Source: PALSA-612 sp963776735 (lineage in GTDB: Bacteria > Actinomycetota > Thermoleophilia > Gaiellales > Gaiellaceae). From it: a DNA stretch of 64,000 bases. Under the pieces are notes generated by a model. That model was not told the DNA's origin, searched no databases, and saw only the letters and a program-made list of their open reading frames with translations. Shown here piece after piece: positions 19,355 to 28,169 of this stretch. The position numbers were made by a program, and so were the translations under genes. How positions within the stretch are numbered: the first letter of the stretch is position 1; each line of letters starts with the position of its first letter. The stretch spans positions 1-64,000 of the forward strand of contig CAVZNV010000018.1 of assembly GCA_963776735.1 (NCBI GenBank), written 5' to 3'.

Positions 19355-19729
19355 ATGCCGCACCGCGTCTACCTCGCCGGGCCACCGTTTGCCGAGGAGT
19401 ACCGGCGCCGCGCGACCGCGCTCGCCGAGGCCGCCGGGTGGGAGCCGGTCGACCCGATGCGGCGCGACTTCCGCGGCCGCACGGAGGGGAACGAGGCCGA
19501 GATCGTCCAGGGAGACCTGGCCGAGATCGACTCCTGCGACGCCGTGCTGGCCGACTTCACCCGGCCCGACGAGGGCACTGCGATGGAGGCGTGGCACGCG
19601 CACGCCCAGGGAATCCCCGTCGTCGCGTACACAGGTGGCACGCCGCCGCATCCGTGGACGGTCTACGTCGCCGAGGCCGCCTGCGCCGACCTCGAGGACG
19701 CAGTGCGCGTGCTCAGGCCTCGAGGCTGA
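19355..19729 (+). CDS. Nucleoside 2-deoxyribosyltransferase-like protein
   Basis: 124 aa. VYLAGPPFAEEYRRRA at the N-terminus, a conserved DLAEIDSCDAVLADFTRPDEGTAMEAWHA block with the probable catalytic Glu and substrate-binding Asp, and GIPVVAYT match the NDT/DUF4406 Rossmann-like family. Members transfer deoxyribose between bases or hydrolyse nucleotides (DNPH1-like). Divergent from queF, so a role in modified-base metabolism is possible but only inferred. The 3' end overlaps lysA by 17 bp. Confidence 0.75.
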   Translation: MPHRVYLAGPPFAEEYRRRATALAEAAGWEPVDPMRRDFRGRTEGNEAEIVQGDLAEIDSCDAVLADFTRPDEGTAMEAWHAHAQGIPVVAYTGGTPPHPWTVYVAEAACADLEDAVRVLRPRG

Positions 19730-20981
19730 GCAGGTCGTCGAGCGACTCCCGTCGACGGATCAGCCGCGCAGAGCCGTCCGCGACGAGCACCGCCGCCGGC
19801 CGCGGCACCGCGTTGTAGTTCGACGCCATCGCCAATGTGTACGCGCCCGTCGCAGGCACCGCGAGCAGGTCGCCGCGCGACGGCGCCGGCAAGGGCGCAC
19901 GCTCGACGAGCACGTCCCCCGACTCGCAGTGCTTCCCGCAGACCGTGTACGTGCCCGCCACCGGCTCGTCCAGACGGTTCGCGATGCGGGCCGTGAACCG
20001 CGCCTCGTAGAGCTGCGGCCGCGGGTTGTCCGACATGCCTCCGTCGACGGACACGTACGTCGTCGTCTCGCTCGCGCGCTTGACGACGCCGACCCGGTAG
20101 AGCGTCACGCCGGCCTCGCCGACGAGCGAGCGGCCCGGCTCGAACACGAGGTGCGGCGCCGGCAGCCCGTGCAGCGCCCACGCGCGCGCGACGCGCTCCA
20201 CGATCGTCCCGGCGAAGTCGGCGATCGAGGGCGCCGAGTCTCCCTCCACGTAGCGGATGCCGAGCCCGCCGCCTGCGTCCACGACTGCGGGCGTCCAGTC
20301 CAGCTCGGCGCGGCACTCGGCCGCGAAGCCGGAGAGCCAGTCGACCAAGAAGCGCGCCGGCGAGACGTCGAGGAGCTGCGAGCCGAGGTGCACGTGGAGA
20401 CCCTGGACGTCGAGGCCGGTCTCGCGCGCCCGACGAATGGCAACGAGCGCCTGCTCCGGCGGCAGCCCGAACTTCGAGCCTCGGTGCCCGGTCTTGATCG
20501 CGTCGTGCGTGTCCGGGTCGATCCCCGGCGTCACCCGCACGAGCACGCGCTTCACGCCGGCCGCAGCGGCGCGCTCGACCTCGTCCGCGGCGTCGAGCAC
20601 GACCAGCCACGCGTCCTCTTCGGCAGCGCGGCGCAGCTCGTCGTCCGACTTGTTGTTGCCGTGGACGACGATGCCGCCGGCGGGAACACCCGCGCGAACG
20701 GCCAGCTCGAGCTCGCCGAGCGTCGAAACGTCCGCTCCGACGTCCTCCTCGGCGAGCAGCCGCAGCATCGCCAGATTCGGGAACGCCTTCGAGCCGTAGA
20801 GCGTGACCGCGTCCGGCGCCGCCTCACGGTACGCCCGAGCCCGCGCGCGCGCCGTCTGCTCGCAGTAGACGACGAGCGGCGTCCCGAACTCCTCCGCGAG
20901 CGCGCTCGCGGGCACGCCACCGACCACGAGCTCGCCGTCCTGAACCGTGGCGGAATCGGGAAAGAGGTCGAGCCCGGACAT
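19713..20981 (-). CDS. lysA: Diaminopimelate decarboxylase
   Basis: PLP enzyme making L-lysine from meso-diaminopimelate. The PLP-binding Lys is in YGSKAFPNLAMLR; GLHVHLGSQ, VDAGGGLGIRY, EPGRSLVGEAG and the C-terminal VCGKHCESGDVL (substrate-binding Cys and Glu) are all present. ATG at 20981 is chosen; it gives a normal 422-aa protein and lies beside a compact divergent promoter region shared with leuS. Confidence 0.95.
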   Translation of the reverse strand: MSGLDLFPDSATVQDGELVVGGVPASALAEEFGTPLVVYCEQTARARARAYREAAPDAVTLYGSKAFPNLAMLRLLAEEDVGADVSTLGELELAVRAGVPAGGIVVHGNNKSDDELRRAAEEDAWLVVLDAADEVERAAAAGVKRVLVRVTPGIDPDTHDAIKTGHRGSKFGLPPEQALVAIRRARETGLDVQGLHVHLGSQLLDVSPARFLVDWLSGFAAECRAELDWTPAVVDAGGGLGIRYVEGDSAPSIADFAGTIVERVARAWALHGLPAPHLVFEPGRSLVGEAGVTLYRVGVVKRASETTTYVSVDGGMSDNPRPQLYEARFTARIANRLDEPVAGTYTVCGKHCESGDVLVERAPLPAPSRGDLLAVPATGAYTLAMASNYNAVPRPAAVLVADGSARLIRRRESLDDLLSLEA

Positions 20982-21002
20982 GACGCCGACGCTACCACTC
21001 GC

Positions 21003-21038
21003 TAGACTGCGAACACTGTGCAGGAGCTCCTTGCATAG
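21003..21038 (+). promoter_or_regulatory. leuS promoter -10 and leucine-rich leader peptide
   Basis: A TAGACT -10 hexamer (21003-21008) lies 10 bp before GTG at 21018, which opens a six-codon ORF GTG-CAG-GAG-CTC-CTT-GCA-TAG (M-Q-E-L-L-A) with two adjacent leucine codons. The transcript would be nearly leaderless. Ribosome stalling at these codons when Leu-tRNA is scarce could control the terminator that follows. Confidence 0.55.
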
Positions 21039-21079
21039 CGAAGGAAGCCAGTGCGGCCCCGCCGCGCCAGCTTCCCACG

Positions 21080-21103
21080 GCCTCTCGATCGAGAGGCTTT
21101 TTT
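21080..21103 (+). terminator. Intrinsic terminator in the leuS leader (attenuator)
   Basis: GCCTCTC-GATC-GAGAGGC followed directly by six T residues: a textbook rho-independent terminator placed 41 bp before the leuS ATG, with no upstream plus-strand gene except the short leader peptide. A GGAAGC...GCTTCC pairing lies between peptide and terminator. No T-box consensus was found, so peptide-based attenuation is preferred. Confidence 0.75.
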
Positions 21104-21144
21104 GTACCCCCAATGCCGGCTAACACCGGCGCTAGGAACCGGTG

Positions 21145-23577
21145 ATGGAGAAGTACGACCCGACGGCAATCGAGGCGAAATGGCAGAAGGTCTGGGCCGA
21201 GACGGGCGCCTTCGAGGTGGCCAACCCCGAGCCCGGCGACGAGCCCGCGCACAAGAGCTACGTGCTCGAGATGCTGCCGTATCCCTCCGGCACCCTGCAC
21301 ATGGGGCACATCCTCGTGTACACGATCGGGGACGTCCTCACGCACTTCCGCCGGCGCAACGGCATGCACGTGCTTCGCCCGATGGGCTACGACTCGTTCG
21401 GCCTGCCCGCCGAGAACGCCGCCATCCGCGACGGCCGCCACCCGCGCGAGAGCGTCGAGAAGAACATCGAGCACATCCGGTGGGAGTTCAAGCGGCTCGG
21501 CTATGCGTTCGACTGGAGCCGCGAGCTGTCGACGCACGAGCCCGAGTTCTACCGCTGGACACAGTGGCTGTTCCTGAGGCTGCTGGAAGCCGGCCTGGCC
21601 TATCGCAAGGAGGCACCGGTCAAGTGGTGTCCGAAGGACCAGGTCGTCCTGGCGAACGAGCAGGTCCGCGACGGCCACTGTGAGTACTGCGGCACCGAGG
21701 TCGAGGCCCGGATGCTGGAGCAGTGGTTCTTCCGGACGACGGCCTACGCCGACGAGCTGATCGACTGCCTGGCCGAGATCGACTGGCCGGAGCGCATCGT
21801 CGCCATGCAGCGCCACTGGATCGGGCGCTCGCACGGAGCCGAGGTGACCTTCCGGATCGAGGAGCTGGACCTGGACGTGCCGGTGTTCACGACCCGTCCG
21901 GACACGCTGTTCGGAGCGACGTTCTTCGTCGTCGCGCCGGAGCATCCGCTGGTCGAAGAACTGGCGGCTCGCGCCTCGAACGGCGAGGAGATCCGGGCCT
22001 ACGCTCGCATCGGAGCCGCCAAGCGCGGCGAGGAACGCGCGGCCGCGGTCGAGAAGACCGGTGTCGCGACCGGTTTCGACGTCGTCAACCCCGTGAACGG
22101 CGAGCGGCTGCCGATCTACGTCGCCGACTACGTGCTCATGGACTACGGCACCGGCGCGATCATGGCCGTCCCGGCCCACGACGAGCGCGACCACGCGTTC
22201 GCCGAGGCGTTCGGCCTGCCGATCCGGACCGTCGTCGCGCCCGCGGACGGCGAGGAGCCCGAGCCCGGCGCGTTCTCGGCCCACACCGAGAACGAGGTGC
22301 TGGTCAACTCGGGCGAGTTCACCGGACTGCCCGCGCCGGAAGGCGCCGAGGCGATCGTCGACTGGCTCGAGCGCGAAGGCAAGGGCAAGCCGACGATCAG
22401 CTACCGCCTGCGCGACTGGGGCTTCTCGCGCCAGCGCTACTGGGGCGCTCCGATCCCGGTCGTCTACTGCGACGGCTGCGGGATCGTGCCGGTGCCCGAC
22501 GACCAGCTGCCGGTGCTGCTGCCGGATATCGACGACTACCGCCCGCGCGGCGAGGCTCCGCTGGCCCAGGCCGTCGACTGGGTGCGGACGACGTGCCCGG
22601 CGTGCGGCGGCGAGGGCCGTCGTGAAGTGGACACGATGGACACCTTCGTCGACTCGTCCTGGTACTTCCTCCGCTACTGCGACCCGCACAACGACACTGA
22701 GGCGTTCGACCGGCGGATCGTCGACTACTGGTGCCCGGTCGATCACTACACGGGCGGCGTCGACCACGCGGTCATGCACCTGATCTACGCGCGGTTCTTC
22801 ATGAAGGCGCTGAACGACCTCGGACTGCTCGGCTTCCGCGAGCCGTTCGCGAAGTTCTTCGGCAACGGCTGGGTGCAGCTGGGCGGCTCGAAGATGTCGA
22901 AGTCGAAGGGCAACGTGCTCAGCCCGGACGACCTGATCGACACGTACGGTGCCGACACGCTGCGTCTCTCCATGATGTTCATCGGCCCCGCCGACCAGGA
23001 CATGGAGTGGAGCGAGAGCGGGATCGAGGGCATGTCCCGGTTCGTGCGACGCCTGTGGAGGGCGGTCGGGGAGGTTGCCGGGCGTCCGTCGGCCGGCGAG
23101 CCCGCGAACGGGCCGCTGGCGCGGAAGGCGCACGCGACGATCGCGCGCGTCACCGACGACATCGGCCGTCGCGAGTCGTTCAACACGGCGATCGCCGCGG
23201 TGATGGAGCTGCTGAACGAGCTGTCGCCGCGGCCCGACGACCCCGACGCGCGCTTCGCCGCCGAGACCGCCGTGAGCCTGATCCAGCCGTACGCGCCACA
23301 CCTGGCCGAGGAGCTCTGGGCGACGCTGGGCAACGAGAAACTGTGGGAGACGCCCTGGCCGGTGCACGATCCGGCGCTGCTCGTCCGCGACACGTTCGAG
23401 CTCGTCGTGCAGGTGAACGGCCGCGTCCGGGACCGCTTCGACGTTCCTGCCGACCTGCCCGAGGACGAGCTCGTCGAGCGCGCGAAGGCGTCGCCGAAGG
23501 TGCAGGCGTTCGTCGACGGGAAGCAGGTGCGAAAGGCGATCGTCGTCCCGCGCAAGCTCGTCAACCTCGTCGTCTAA
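21145..23577 (+). CDS. leuS: Leucyl-tRNA synthetase
   Basis: 810 aa class I synthetase charging tRNA-Leu. HMGH (the HIGH box) near residue 52, an inserted CP1 editing domain (TTRPDTLFGATF; GTGAIMAVPAHDERD), Cys pairs CDGCG/CPACGG, and KMSKSKGN near residue 585. The C-terminal domain ends with the VQVNGRVRDR strand motif. ATG 21145 is preferred to GTG one codon earlier, with AGGA 6 to 9 bases before it. A small hairpin GCCGG-CCGGC (21115-21130) precedes the ribosome site. Confidence 0.96.
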   Translation: MEKYDPTAIEAKWQKVWAETGAFEVANPEPGDEPAHKSYVLEMLPYPSGTLHMGHILVYTIGDVLTHFRRRNGMHVLRPMGYDSFGLPAENAAIRDGRHPRESVEKNIEHIRWEFKRLGYAFDWSRELSTHEPEFYRWTQWLFLRLLEAGLAYRKEAPVKWCPKDQVVLANEQVRDGHCEYCGTEVEARMLEQWFFRTTAYADELIDCLAEIDWPERIVAMQRHWIGRSHGAEVTFRIEELDLDVPVFTTRPDTLFGATFFVVAPEHPLVEELAARASNGEEIRAYARIGAAKRGEERAAAVEKTGVATGFDVVNPVNGERLPIYVADYVLMDYGTGAIMAVPAHDERDHAFAEAFGLPIRTVVAPADGEEPEPGAFSAHTENEVLVNSGEFTGLPAPEGAEAIVDWLEREGKGKPTISYRLRDWGFSRQRYWGAPIPVVYCDGCGIVPVPDDQLPVLLPDIDDYRPRGEAPLAQAVDWVRTTCPACGGEGRREVDTMDTFVDSSWYFLRYCDPHNDTEAFDRRIVDYWCPVDHYTGGVDHAVMHLIYARFFMKALNDLGLLGFREPFAKFFGNGWVQLGGSKMSKSKGNVLSPDDLIDTYGADTLRLSMMFIGPADQDMEWSESGIEGMSRFVRRLWRAVGEVAGRPSAGEPANGPLARKAHATIARVTDDIGRRESFNTAIAAVMELLNELSPRPDDPDARFAAETAVSLIQPYAPHLAEELWATLGNEKLWETPWPVHDPALLVRDTFELVVQVNGRVRDRFDVPADLPEDELVERAKASPKVQAFVDGKQVRKAIVVPRKLVNLVV

Positions 23578-23652
23578 GCGGCCTTCGGCCGACGTTGTCT
23601 GAGCGGCCTTCGGCCGACGTTGTCTGAGCGGCCTTCGGCCGACGCCGTCTAG
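23578..23652 (+). repeat. Three tandem 25-bp hairpin repeats after leuS
   Basis: Units 23578-23602, 23603-23627 and 23628-23652 begin at the base after the leuS stop. Each contains the hairpin CGGCCTTCGGCCG and ends GACGTTGTCTGA (third unit diverges at the end). Triple stacked hairpins probably act as a strong terminator or 3'-end stabiliser between leuS and comEA. The 74 bp to comEA show nothing else. Confidence 0.8.
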
Positions 23653-23726
23653 GACCCCGTCGCTGCGCAGAAGTCGTCACGAAGTTGGCACGCGCGTCTG
23701 ACGGGTGGGTTGTCACCATTGACGAC

Positions 23727-24200
23727 ATGCCAGCGCTCCCGCTCTCTCGACGCCAGGCGCTCGTGGCCGCGGGAGCACTGGCGGTCGTCCTTCTCGTCGC
23801 GGGAAGGCTGCTGACCGGCACTGCTCCGGCGCGGCCGGTCCCGACGTTTCGAGCCGCTGCGGCACCGCCTGCTCCGCCCCCGCAGCTCGTGATCGACGTC
23901 GCCGGTGCCGTGCGCCGTCCCGGTCTCTATCGGCTGGCGCAAGGATCGCGGATTGCCGACGCAGTTGCGCGCGCCGGCGGCGCGACCGGCAAGGCGGCGC
24001 TCGACGGCGTCAACCTCGCAGCACCGCTCGCCGACGGCGAGCAGGTCGTCGTGCCCGCGCGGATACCGGGCGCTGCATCGTCAGCTGCCTCTGCCGCTCC
24101 GGGGACGCCGTCGTCGGGCCCCGTCAGCCTCAGCACGGCGACCGCCGAGCAGCTCGACGCCCTGCCGGGAATCGGGCCGGTCACCGCGCAGAAGATCGTC
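23727..24200 (+). pseudogene. comEA: comEA 5' part (interrupted by element 1)
   Basis: Competence protein ComEA binds incoming double-stranded DNA at the membrane and passes it to ComEC. This 158-codon part has an N-terminal membrane anchor (RRQALVAAGALAVVLLVAG), an SLBB domain (VIDVAGAVRRPGLYRLAQGSRIADAV) and the first half of the helix-hairpin-helix DNA-binding domain (LDALPGIGPVTAQKIV). The frame is cut at the attL core; read-through ends at a stop in element DNA at 24270-24272. The remaining 35 codons are at 38135-38242 and join in frame. Confidence 0.92.
24190..24200 (+). other. attL of element 1
   Basis: Core AGAAGATCGTC inside the comEA codons for Q-K-I-V. Left of it is chromosomal comEA, right of it is element DNA (CTCTCTAAAGG) that breaks the frame. 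The identical 11 bases recur at the other end of the element, 40 bp beyond which on this side the integrase gene ends. Confidence 0.85.
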
Positions 24201-24240
24201 CTCTCTAAAGGGGGGTCAGGTCAGGCCGGACAGCGTGTAT

Positions 24241-25383
24241 TCAAGCGGCTTCGCTGTCCTGAGATTGGCTGAGATCATGTGAGATGGGTACAAAGTTGGT
24301 TCCAAGATTCGCGCCGAGGAGTCGTCGCTCGAGCGCCTCAGCCTCATCACGGAACACGACGCCCGCCAAGTGCAGGTAGATGTTCGTGGTCTTCATGGTG
24401 CGGTGCCCCGCTTTCGCCATGAGCGCGATCGGGCTCGACCCCGCCGCTGCCTCGTTCGTGATCGACGAGTGTCGGAGGTCGTGGAACGGCCGGACGTAGT
24501 CGTGGATGCCTGCTTCGGCGAGCGCCGTGCGGAACTGCTCTGCGAATAGGTGCTCGCGGTAGACGGTGCCTCGCTCCGGGTGGCAGAACACGAGCTCGTC
24601 GTCGCCGTTGAACGCGCTGGTGCGGCGGTGCTGCCAGAGTTGCTCGGCGAGCGTTGGGGGGATCGCGATCGACCGGATGCCTTCCTCGGTCTTTGCGTCG
24701 GTCACGCGGAGCACGTTCTCCACGAGGTCGACGTCACGCCACCGGAGCCCTTGTAGCTCGCCGCGGCGGATACCGGTGACGACGAGTGTGAGGAAGATCG
24801 TCCGTGCCTGCTCGTCCGTGAACGCCTGCCGGACGCGGGTCACCTCGACGGGTTGCAGGATGCGCCACTTCCGGCGTGGCAGTTTCGGCCGTTCCGCACC
24901 CTCGACTGGGTTAGAGTCGATCAGCTCCTCCCGCTTCGCCGACTTCATCACGTCGTGGAGCAGGTCGACGTCACGGCCGATCGTGGACGCCCCGTGCGTC
25001 TTGAGCTGCTCCGAGATGTACGCGGACACGTGCCGCGGCCTGACCTCGGCGAGCGGCATGTCTCCGAAGGTGCCGTCGAGCCGTTTGAGGATCGAGCGGT
25101 ACTGGATGACGGTCCGCGGTCGCCACGCCCGCCGTGTCTGGCCTTCCTCGAACCACGTCCGGGCGTATTCGCCGAGGGTGAGAGGGGCCGGCTTGCGCCA
25201 GCCCCTCCTCTCGACCTTGACGAGACGCTCGCGCAGCTCGGCCTCGGCCTTCTGCTTCGTCCAGCCGTCCTGCTCCGGGCCAAGCGTTTCCTGAATCTGC
25301 CGGCCGGTGGAGTCGACGTATCGGACGCGCCACACGACGCCTCGTGCGCCGACGTACCGAACGACACCCGCGCCCCTAGGCAT
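24241..25383 (-). CDS. int: Tyrosine site-specific integrase of element 1
   Basis: 380 aa. An N-terminal arm-binding region (1-65), a SAM-like core-binding domain (about 70-160) and a C-terminal catalytic domain (about 180-360). Catalytic residues: Arg in TGIRRGEL, HxxR in HDLRHSS, His in AGHRTMKTT and the nucleophile Tyr in NIYLHL. Its 3' end lies 40 bp from attL, as usual for integrases of phages and integrative elements. It should recombine the 11-bp core to insert into or restore comEA. Confidence 0.95.
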   Translation of the reverse strand: MPRGAGVVRYVGARGVVWRVRYVDSTGRQIQETLGPEQDGWTKQKAEAELRERLVKVERRGWRKPAPLTLGEYARTWFEEGQTRRAWRPRTVIQYRSILKRLDGTFGDMPLAEVRPRHVSAYISEQLKTHGASTIGRDVDLLHDVMKSAKREELIDSNPVEGAERPKLPRRKWRILQPVEVTRVRQAFTDEQARTIFLTLVVTGIRRGELQGLRWRDVDLVENVLRVTDAKTEEGIRSIAIPPTLAEQLWQHRRTSAFNGDDELVFCHPERGTVYREHLFAEQFRTALAEAGIHDYVRPFHDLRHSSITNEAAAGSSPIALMAKAGHRTMKTTNIYLHLAGVVFRDEAEALERRLLGANLGTNFVPISHDLSQSQDSEAA

Positions 25384-25675
25384 CTGCCACCTCCCTGAGC
25401 GCGGCCGAGCGATGCTGCTCCTGGAGATAGTGAAGGTCGTTCGTCATCGTGAGCACGTGGAGCTCGAGGCACTCGCAGAGGACGGAGAGCCGTCCGAGGT
25501 CGGCGACGGTCGGTGTAGGGCACCCCTCGTCGCGAGGCTCGCCGTCCAAGTCCAACGGCATCTTGTGGACGTGGAAAGCGTCGAGGGCGTGTACCGCGTC
25601 GGCGACCGCCTTCTCGACCCTCGCGTAGTCGGCCTGCGTCGGCCAGGACGTGGCTCGCTTGGTGCTTGTGGCCAT
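25376..25675 (-). CDS. Small hypothetical protein upstream of integrase
   Basis: 99 aa, mostly helical, with no recognised domain. ATG 25675 follows a GGAAGGG ribosome site. It overlaps the integrase start by 8 bp, so the two are translated together. Position between the Xis-like gene and int suggests a role in recombination control or only a passenger; not determinable. Confidence 0.6.
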   Translation of the reverse strand: MATSTKRATSWPTQADYARVEKAVADAVHALDAFHVHKMPLDLDGEPRDEGCPTPTVADLGRLSVLCECLELHVLTMTNDLHYLQEQHRSAALREVADA

Positions 25676-25696
25676 TACGGCCTTCCCTTCCGCGCT

Positions 25697-25740
25697 ATGG
25701 CCCCCAGGCGCGGCGATAGTGGCGCCGGCCCGGGGGCCAT
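25697..25740. other. Long inverted repeat upstream of the int operon
   Basis: ATGGCCCCC (25697-25705) and GGGGGCCAT (25732-25740) are perfect 9-bp complements around a 26-nt GC-rich loop. It lies between the Xis-like gene and the integrase pair and could be a terminator, operator or protein-binding site. Confidence 0.5.
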
Positions 25741-25824
25741 GCGCAGTCTCGCAAGTACAGCGGAGGATGCGTGCCACTATCACGCATGCGGGCATGCTCG
25801 CACATCGTGCGGACCGCGGCAAGG

Positions 25825-26037
25825 TCACGCGACGTCTCTCCGAAACGCGATCGGTCGGCCGGGCTGCTTGCACGAGGCGAGCCACGCGTCGACGTCGGCC
25901 TGGTCGAAACGCACGTAGCGGCCGAGCCGCACGCATGGCAGTGCGCCGCTGCGGGCCGACTCGAGTACCCAACTCTTCGGCACAGAGAGAAACGCGGCGA
26001 CCTCGACGGCGTTCAGCAATCTGTCTTCGCCGCTCAT
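25825..26037 (-). CDS. Excisionase-like helix-turn-helix protein
   Basis: 70 aa. A MerR/HTH_17-type winged helix: LLNAVEVAAFLSVPKSWVLESARSGALPCVRLGRYVRFDQADVDAWL. Proteins of this size beside an integrase usually act as recombination directionality factors or as small activators. ATG 26037 overlaps the upstream rep-like gene by 4 bp. A similar protein starts the structural operon of element 2. Confidence 0.75.
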   Translation of the reverse strand: MSGEDRLLNAVEVAAFLSVPKSWVLESARSGALPCVRLGRYVRFDQADVDAWLASCKQPGRPIAFRRDVA

Positions 26038-26792
26038 GCCGCGCCTACCGCGTAGGGCAGCCATTCCTCGCATCGAGGGCAGCCGCAGCCGGTGAGTTGT
26101 TCGGGGGTGAGTCGTGAGCGGTCGCAGCCGTCCCATTCGCAGGGGCCGCCCTTGTCGGCGAGGTCTTGGACGCGTTGTTTGAGGTATCCGGGGAAGTCTC
26201 GGTCGCGGCCGAGTCGTTTGACCGCGGCGAGGATGAGGTCCTCGGGATGTTTCTTGGCGAGCTCGGTTGCTTGGCTGAGAAGAGACCCGCGCCACGAAGG
26301 GTTGAGGTCGAGGTTGCCGCCGGTCGAGACGTACGCTTCGACTACCTGGTTTTGGAAAGTCTTCGTGCCCGCAGGGCGCTTTTGATTTACCCCTTTAACC
26401 CTTGTGTGTCCCGTAGACGGGACAGGTTTTGACCCCTTCTGCGGGACAGGTTTGGGCTCCGAGGTGTCCCGTGGGTGGGACAGGTTGACCTGTCCCGTAG
26501 AGGGGACAGGTTCCCAGGGGGTGTTGAGGTTGAGCGAGATGGTGGCGGCGCGTCCCTTGCATCCGCCGTGCCGGGTGATGATCCCGCGGGACTCGAGCCT
26601 CACGAGAATCTCCGTGACATGGGTCCGGCTGATGCCGGTGAGCTTGGCGATCTGGCTGGCGGCGATCGTGTCGCCTCCGGGCTTCCGATAGCCGAGGGTC
26701 TTCCGGGCGATCGCAGCGACGACCCGGGCTTCCCTGCCGGTGACGTTCGCGGCGGCGAGCTTGTCCATCAGCACGTTCCAGTCACTGGCCAC
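26034..26792 (-). CDS. Phage replication protein O-like with C-terminal zinc cluster
   Basis: 252 aa. The N-terminal winged helix (WNVLMDKLAAANVTGREARVVAAIARKTLGY...LTGISRTHVTEILVRLESRGII) fits the phage RepO/replication-initiation N-terminal domain that binds an origin. The C-terminus carries CEWDGCDRSRL and CGCPRCEEWL, a probable zinc site. It directly precedes the primase-helicase in transcription order reversed (26792/26793 abut), so the pair form a replication module. Confidence 0.65.
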   Translation of the reverse strand: MASDWNVLMDKLAAANVTGREARVVAAIARKTLGYRKPGGDTIAASQIAKLTGISRTHVTEILVRLESRGIITRHGGCKGRAATISLNLNTPWEPVPSTGQVNLSHPRDTSEPKPVPQKGSKPVPSTGHTRVKGVNQKRPAGTKTFQNQVVEAYVSTGGNLDLNPSWRGSLLSQATELAKKHPEDLILAAVKRLGRDRDFPGYLKQRVQDLADKGGPCEWDGCDRSRLTPEQLTGCGCPRCEEWLPYAVGAA

Positions 26793-28169
26793 CTACAGCA
26801 ACTCGCTCGGCTCATACAACTGCCTGGACTCGTCACGGAAGCGAAGGTCGACGACGCGGCCGTCCAGGCCTTTCCGGTTCTTCAAGAGTTGGACACGCAT
26901 CACGTTGCGGAGGTCGATCGCGTCGGGTGGCGCCAGGTTCGCCGCTTTGCCCGGCCGCCAGCAGCCGATCAGGAAGTCGAGGCTTTCCTCGAGCACGCCC
27001 GAGTCGCGGAGCATCTGCAGGCTGACCGGCTCCGACCCGTCCCCGCCGGCACGGGACAGTTGCACTGCGACGACGATCGCGACCTTCTCGTCCTTCGCGA
27101 CGCGTTTCAGGCCTCTTCCAACGGCGCTCGCGCGTTCATAGGCGTCTCGTCCCGACGCCTCGAGCAGGCCGAGATAGTCGATCAGGACAAGCCGCAGCGG
27201 CACGCGCAGCCTCGCACGCGCCTCGGCGAACACGGCCGGCAACTCCTCGAAGCTAACGGACTCGTCAACGACCAGCGCGTTTTGCATGCGCTCAAGGAAG
27301 TCCCGGGCTTGCCCTCCGAGCTCGCCCTGTCTCGCCCAGCCCTCCACAACCTCCGGAGCCACGTCCCGGTCGATCGCGACCGCTCTCTCGGCCCACTCAG
27401 GACCGGGCATCTCGAGCGACAGCGCCAGCGACCCTGCATCCTGTCGGGCTGCGAAATTGTGCTCGACCGCCAACGTGGCCCAGGTCTTCCCGACCGCGGT
27501 CCGGGCGGCGATCCCCAACACCTGGCCAGCGGAGATTCCGCGGATGTCGGCGTCGAGGGAACCGAACCCGATCCGGACAGGCTCATAGTCGTCCTGGCTG
27601 CGCTCACGCGCGTACTCGTCGAGCAGCTCGTCATAGGTTCTGACACGACTCTGGCCCCCCAGCATCACCGGCCGGAAGTCGTCGACACCGAAGCCAGCCG
27701 CGAAGTGGTCATCGGCATCCTTCCCCTCGGCCGCTTCGACTACCTCGGCGTGAATACCGACCGTTGCCAGACTCTTCACGACCTGGTCGGCGTGGCGCCG
27801 GCCGGACTCGTCTCGGTCCGCGACGACGACTACGCGGCGAGCGCCCTGCAGGGACTCCGCGTAGTCGTCAGTCCACTTCAGAGCTCCGCCCGGGTTGCAT
27901 GTCGCACATTCGCCGGCTGCCTCGAACGCCTCAACGTCCTTCTCGCCTTCGCAGACGTAGATCGGGTCGCGGCCGTTCGTGGCTACGTGCGCGAGCACCT
28001 CCGGAAGTCGGTAGAGAACTCGGCGCGTGCCGTCCAGGGTCCACGACCATGAATCCCCGACAGGACGCCGTTGCCGAAACGTCTTCGGATGCAGACGACA
28101 GACCTGAAAGAGCAACTCGCCGTCCTCGTCCGTGTAGTCGTACCTGGCCACGATCTGAGGGTCACTCAC
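26793..28169 (-). CDS. TOPRIM primase-DnaB-like helicase
   Basis: 458 aa. Residues about 70-150 form a TOPRIM fold (YVCEGEKDVEAFEAAG; VVVVADRDESGRRHA). Residues about 190-440 form a RecA-type DnaB/Twinkle helicase: Walker A ARTAVGKTW, Walker B RLVLIDYLGLLEA and a VQLSR sensor strand. An N-terminal zinc-binding domain is reduced. With the adjacent RepO-like protein, it implies that element 1 replicates autonomously after excision. ATG 28169 overlaps the small upstream gene by 4 bp. Confidence 0.85.
   Translation of the reverse strand: MSDPQIVARYDYTDEDGELLFQVCRLHPKTFRQRRPVGDSWSWTLDGTRRVLYRLPEVLAHVATNGRDPIYVCEGEKDVEAFEAAGECATCNPGGALKWTDDYAESLQGARRVVVVADRDESGRRHADQVVKSLATVGIHAEVVEAAEGKDADDHFAAGFGVDDFRPVMLGGQSRVRTYDELLDEYARERSQDDYEPVRIGFGSLDADIRGISAGQVLGIAARTAVGKTWATLAVEHNFAARQDAGSLALSLEMPGPEWAERAVAIDRDVAPEVVEGWARQGELGGQARDFLERMQNALVVDESVSFEELPAVFAEARARLRVPLRLVLIDYLGLLEASGRDAYERASAVGRGLKRVAKDEKVAIVVAVQLSRAGGDGSEPVSLQMLRDSGVLEESLDFLIGCWRPGKAANLAPPDAIDLRNVMRVQLLKNRKGLDGRVVDLRFRDESRQLYEPSELL

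Noticed and set aside
20981..21145. T-box riboswitch upstream of leuS
   Set aside because: The conserved T-box sequence and stem I features are absent; the leader is too short.
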